DNA of 9,677 bases from Clostridia bacterium. GTDB lineage: Bacteria > Bacillota > Clostridia > Christensenellales > Borkfalkiaceae. The notes beneath the pieces are model-generated. The model worked only from the letters and a program-made list of their open reading frames with translations. It was not told the DNA's origin and did no database searches. Where the stretch lies: NCBI GenBank assembly GCA_017628935.1, contig JAGBYC010000012.1, positions 1 to 9,677 of the forward strand. The letters are read 5' to 3'. Position 1 is the stretch's first letter. Every line of letters begins with the position of its first letter. Both the position numbers and the translations under genes were made by a program. Below, in pieces: positions 8,284-9,677 of this stretch.

Positions 8284-8865
8284 ATGATAATTTATTTTGA
8301 TACCGAAACTACGGGCTTAACCCCAGGGCGCATAGTTCAATTATCGTATATAATCGATTACGGCGACAGTATAAAAGCAAAAAACTTCTTTTTTGCCGTT
8401 GAATACGTTCCACCTGAAGTTGTTGCCGTACACGGTTTTTCAGCCGAAAAGTTAGCCGTTTTATCTGGTGGCAAAACTTTTTCTGACCATATCGACGAAA
8501 TTGAAAACGACTTTTCAAGTGCCGACGTTATCGTGGCGCACAACGTAAGTTTTGATATTAAGTTTTTAAGTAGTGAATTTGCGTATCAAGATAGGCTTTT
8601 TAAATACAATAAAACCTTTGATACTATGAAATATTTTTGTGGCATTTGTAAAATTCCACGTGCAAACCATAAAGGGTATAAATATCCTAAACTTTCTGAA
8701 CTTTGTGATTATTTAGACGTATATCCTTACGATATAACTCGTGAAACTATTAAACTTTTCAATAACGCTACTAATTTTCACGATGCAAGATACGATACTT
8801 CGGCGTTATATTTAAGTGTAAAAACGGCTATGCAAACTTGCCCACAAATTCAAAACGACCTATAA
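8284..8865 (+). CDS. DEDDh-family 3'-5' exonuclease (DnaQ/RNase T fold)
   Basis: The 193-residue protein is a single RNase H-like exonuclease domain. All catalytic positions are visible: Exo I FDTETTGL with D6 and E8, Exo II VAHNVSFDIKFL with D91, and Exo III FHDARYDTSAL with H166 and D171 in the H-x4-D spacing that defines the DEDDh group. Such enzymes remove nucleotides from 3' ends of DNA or RNA using two metal ions. The size fits a stand-alone exonuclease or an epsilon-like proofreading protein, not the large exonuclease domain of PolC. No helicase, GIY-YIG or BRCT domain is attached. As the last gene after addB and addA, a part in trimming DNA ends is plausible, but RNA substrates cannot be excluded from sequence alone. 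The stop codon lies just before the terminator hairpin. Confidence 0.92.
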   Translation: MIIYFDTETTGLTPGRIVQLSYIIDYGDSIKAKNFFFAVEYVPPEVVAVHGFSAEKLAVLSGGKTFSDHIDEIENDFSSADVIVAHNVSFDIKFLSSEFAYQDRLFKYNKTFDTMKYFCGICKIPRANHKGYKYPKLSELCDYLDVYPYDITRETIKLFNNATNFHDARYDTSALYLSVKTAMQTCPQIQNDL

Positions 8866-8895
8866 AAAAACCGTGAAAATAATTTCACGGTTTTT
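8866..8895. terminator. Bidirectional intrinsic terminator between convergent genes
   Basis: AAAAACCGTGAAA (8866-8878) and TTTCACGGTTTTT (8883-8895) form a perfect 13-bp stem with a 4-nt ATAA loop. The GC-containing core ACCGTGAAA is flanked by an A-tract on one side and a T-tract on the other, so the hairpin plus U-tract works on both strands. It ends the addBA operon on the plus strand and the phosphatase gene on the minus strand. It touches the stop codons of both: the exonuclease stop ends at 8865 and the phosphatase stop is 8894-8896. Confidence 0.9.
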
Positions 8896-9361
8896 AGTTT
8901 AATTTAGTTTTTAAAAATTCAAGCAAGGCGCTACAACCTAAGTAAATATCGTTATATGCAGTTGTAAAATCGCCCGAATACCACGGGTCTGAAACGTCAC
9001 GGTTACTGCCGGCAAAAGTAAGTAATTTATGCACTTTATTACCCGTATCACTACCAAAAATGCGTGATAAAATACGGTAGTTCCAGTCGTCCATATAAAT
9101 AAAATAATCGTAATTATCATAGTCAAGTTTAGTTACGGTTACGGCAACTTTACCGTCACAACTAATGCCGTGCTTTTTAAGTTCGGCGCGTGCAGGTGGG
9201 TAAACGGGGTTACCAGTTTCTTCATAACTAACTGCCTTGCTATCAATATAAAACCTATCGCTTAAATTTTCATTTTTTATAAGACGTTTAAAAATAAATT
9301 CAGCCATAGGCGAACGGCAAATATTACCGTGGCAAATAAAACTAACCTTAATTTTTTTCAT
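8894..9361 (-). CDS. Low-molecular-weight protein-tyrosine phosphatase family protein
   Basis: The 155-residue protein begins almost directly with the phosphate-binding loop ICHGNICRSPMAEF, a C-x5-R motif with the nucleophile C10 and R16. The general acid is D125 in SDPWYSG, which corresponds to the DP[YW] loop of the family. Size and layout match cytoplasmic LMW phosphatases, which act on phosphotyrosine or, in some bacteria, phosphoarginine; the choice cannot be made here. ATG 9361 is chosen because family members start just before the P-loop. The nearest Shine-Dalgarno, AGGTG at 9374-9378, is 12 nt away, which is long. An in-frame GTG at 9376 would add five residues but has no binding site. 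No kinase or capsule gene is nearby. The gene shares a terminator with the convergent exonuclease gene. Confidence 0.93.
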   Translation of the reverse strand: MKKIKVSFICHGNICRSPMAEFIFKRLIKNENLSDRFYIDSKAVSYEETGNPVYPPARAELKKHGISCDGKVAVTVTKLDYDNYDYFIYMDDWNYRILSRIFGSDTGNKVHKLLTFAGSNRDVSDPWYSGDFTTAYNDIYLGCSALLEFLKTKLN

Positions 9362-9431
9362 AATGCATTCTAGCACCTAATATTTTTTATACTGCAATAC
9401 CGTTGAAATAATACGTAGGGTATTAAACTTC

Positions 9432-9677
9432 TTATTCTTTTAATGTTTTACAACTTGAAATTAGCATTCGTCTTATGCGACCACATAAGTTACGATATTT
9501 TTTGAATGTTTCACAATTAATATAATTTGTATTAAATAAAAGTTTTAGCCAGCCTTCTGTTTCGCTACATTCTTTAAGAGAAATTTCAAACTTTGAAATC
9601 ATGTCGCTTTTGCTTTGCCCGTAATTTGCTTCACATATATTTGCGTAAATACTGCTTGAACTTTTACGTATTTGAAA
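9432..9677 (-). CDS. Four-helix-bundle protein, S23/IVS-Avd type, C-terminal part (cut by right edge)
   Basis: The minus strand is open for 81 codons from the right edge to TAA at 9432-9434. The first visible residues, FQIRKSSSSIYANICEANYG, match the signature of the four-helix-bundle family related to proteins encoded by 23S rRNA intervening sequences: a helix with R-xSS-SI-ANI-E followed by a loop. Next come helices FEISLKECSETEGWLKLLF, then ETFKKYRNLCGRIRRMLISS. Only the first helix and the start codon are missing. The molecular role of free-standing members is not established; relatives include the Avd accessory proteins of diversity-generating retroelements. No 23S rRNA sequence flanks the visible side. 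It lies 70 bp upstream of the phosphatase gene on the same strand, with no clear terminator between them. Confidence 0.75.
   Translation of the reverse strand, partial: FQIRKSSSSIYANICEANYGQSKSDMISKFEISLKECSETEGWLKLLFNTNYINCETFKKYRNLCGRIRRMLISSCKTLKE

Noticed and set aside
8309..8543. Two minus-strand open frames inside the exonuclease gene
   Set aside because: They overlap each other and the intact DEDDh exonuclease frame, with no domain of their own.
893..8865. Recoding of TGA as tryptophan, suggested by the lack of TGG
   Set aside because: No in-frame TGA interrupts the genes, and TGG is used for Trp in the phosphatase and the four-helix-bundle protein.
9396..9424. AATACC...GGTATT inverted repeat as a terminator after the four-helix-bundle gene
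   Set aside because: The stem is only 6 bp with a 17-nt loop and no T-tract follows; chance is the simpler explanation.
9362..9677. Diversity-generating retroelement or 23S rRNA intervening sequence
   Set aside because: Only the accessory-type four-helix-bundle gene is visible; no reverse transcriptase, template repeat or 23S rRNA sequence is present in the window.
1..9677. CRISPR array, tRNA, rRNA, transposase or prophage remnant
   Set aside because: No spaced repeats, cloverleaf, rRNA signature, integrase or transposase motif was seen on reading both strands.

Overview
This window appears to come from an AT-rich bacterium of the Firmicutes/Clostridia type, probably one known mainly from metagenomes. 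Four things point that way: an AddAB (RexAB) recombination nuclease instead of RecBCD, strong AGGAG/AAAGGA ribosome binding sites, lysine- and asparagine-rich proteins, and a short type II lipoprotein signal peptide. No genus can be named from the sequence. All long frames read cleanly with TAA/TAG stops and TGG for Trp, so the standard code fits.

Layout. Positions 1-702 (minus) hold the N-terminal part of an uncharacterised lipoprotein that runs off the left edge. Positions 703-892 are a divergent promoter region. Positions 893-8865 (plus) look like one operon: addB, addA (1-nt overlap), a small three-helix membrane protein of unknown function, and a DnaQ-fold DEDDh exonuclease. A strong hairpin at 8866-8895 ends the operon and also serves the convergent gene on the other strand. 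Positions 8894-9361 (minus) encode a low-molecular-weight protein-tyrosine phosphatase. Positions 9432-9677 (minus) hold the C-terminal part of a four-helix-bundle protein of the S23/IVS-Avd type, cut by the right edge.

How the genes may work together. AddA (helicase and nuclease) and AddB (nuclease, Fe-S cluster, presumed Chi-recognising subunit) form the enzyme that resects double-strand breaks for RecA. The DEDDh exonuclease at the end of the operon is a plausible partner in trimming DNA ends. The membrane protein between them has no obvious role in repair and is the least explained gene here.

No proven new system was found. The most notable signals are (i) a strong codon-context rule in which pyrimidine-ending codons take C before G and T before A, (ii) complete absence of tryptophan from the 2,207 residues of AddB plus AddA, (iii) the unknown membrane protein inside a repair operon, and (iv) the S23/Avd-like gene at the edge. 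No CRISPR array, tRNA, rRNA, insertion sequence or transposase was seen. No gene-free stretch exceeds 300 bases.
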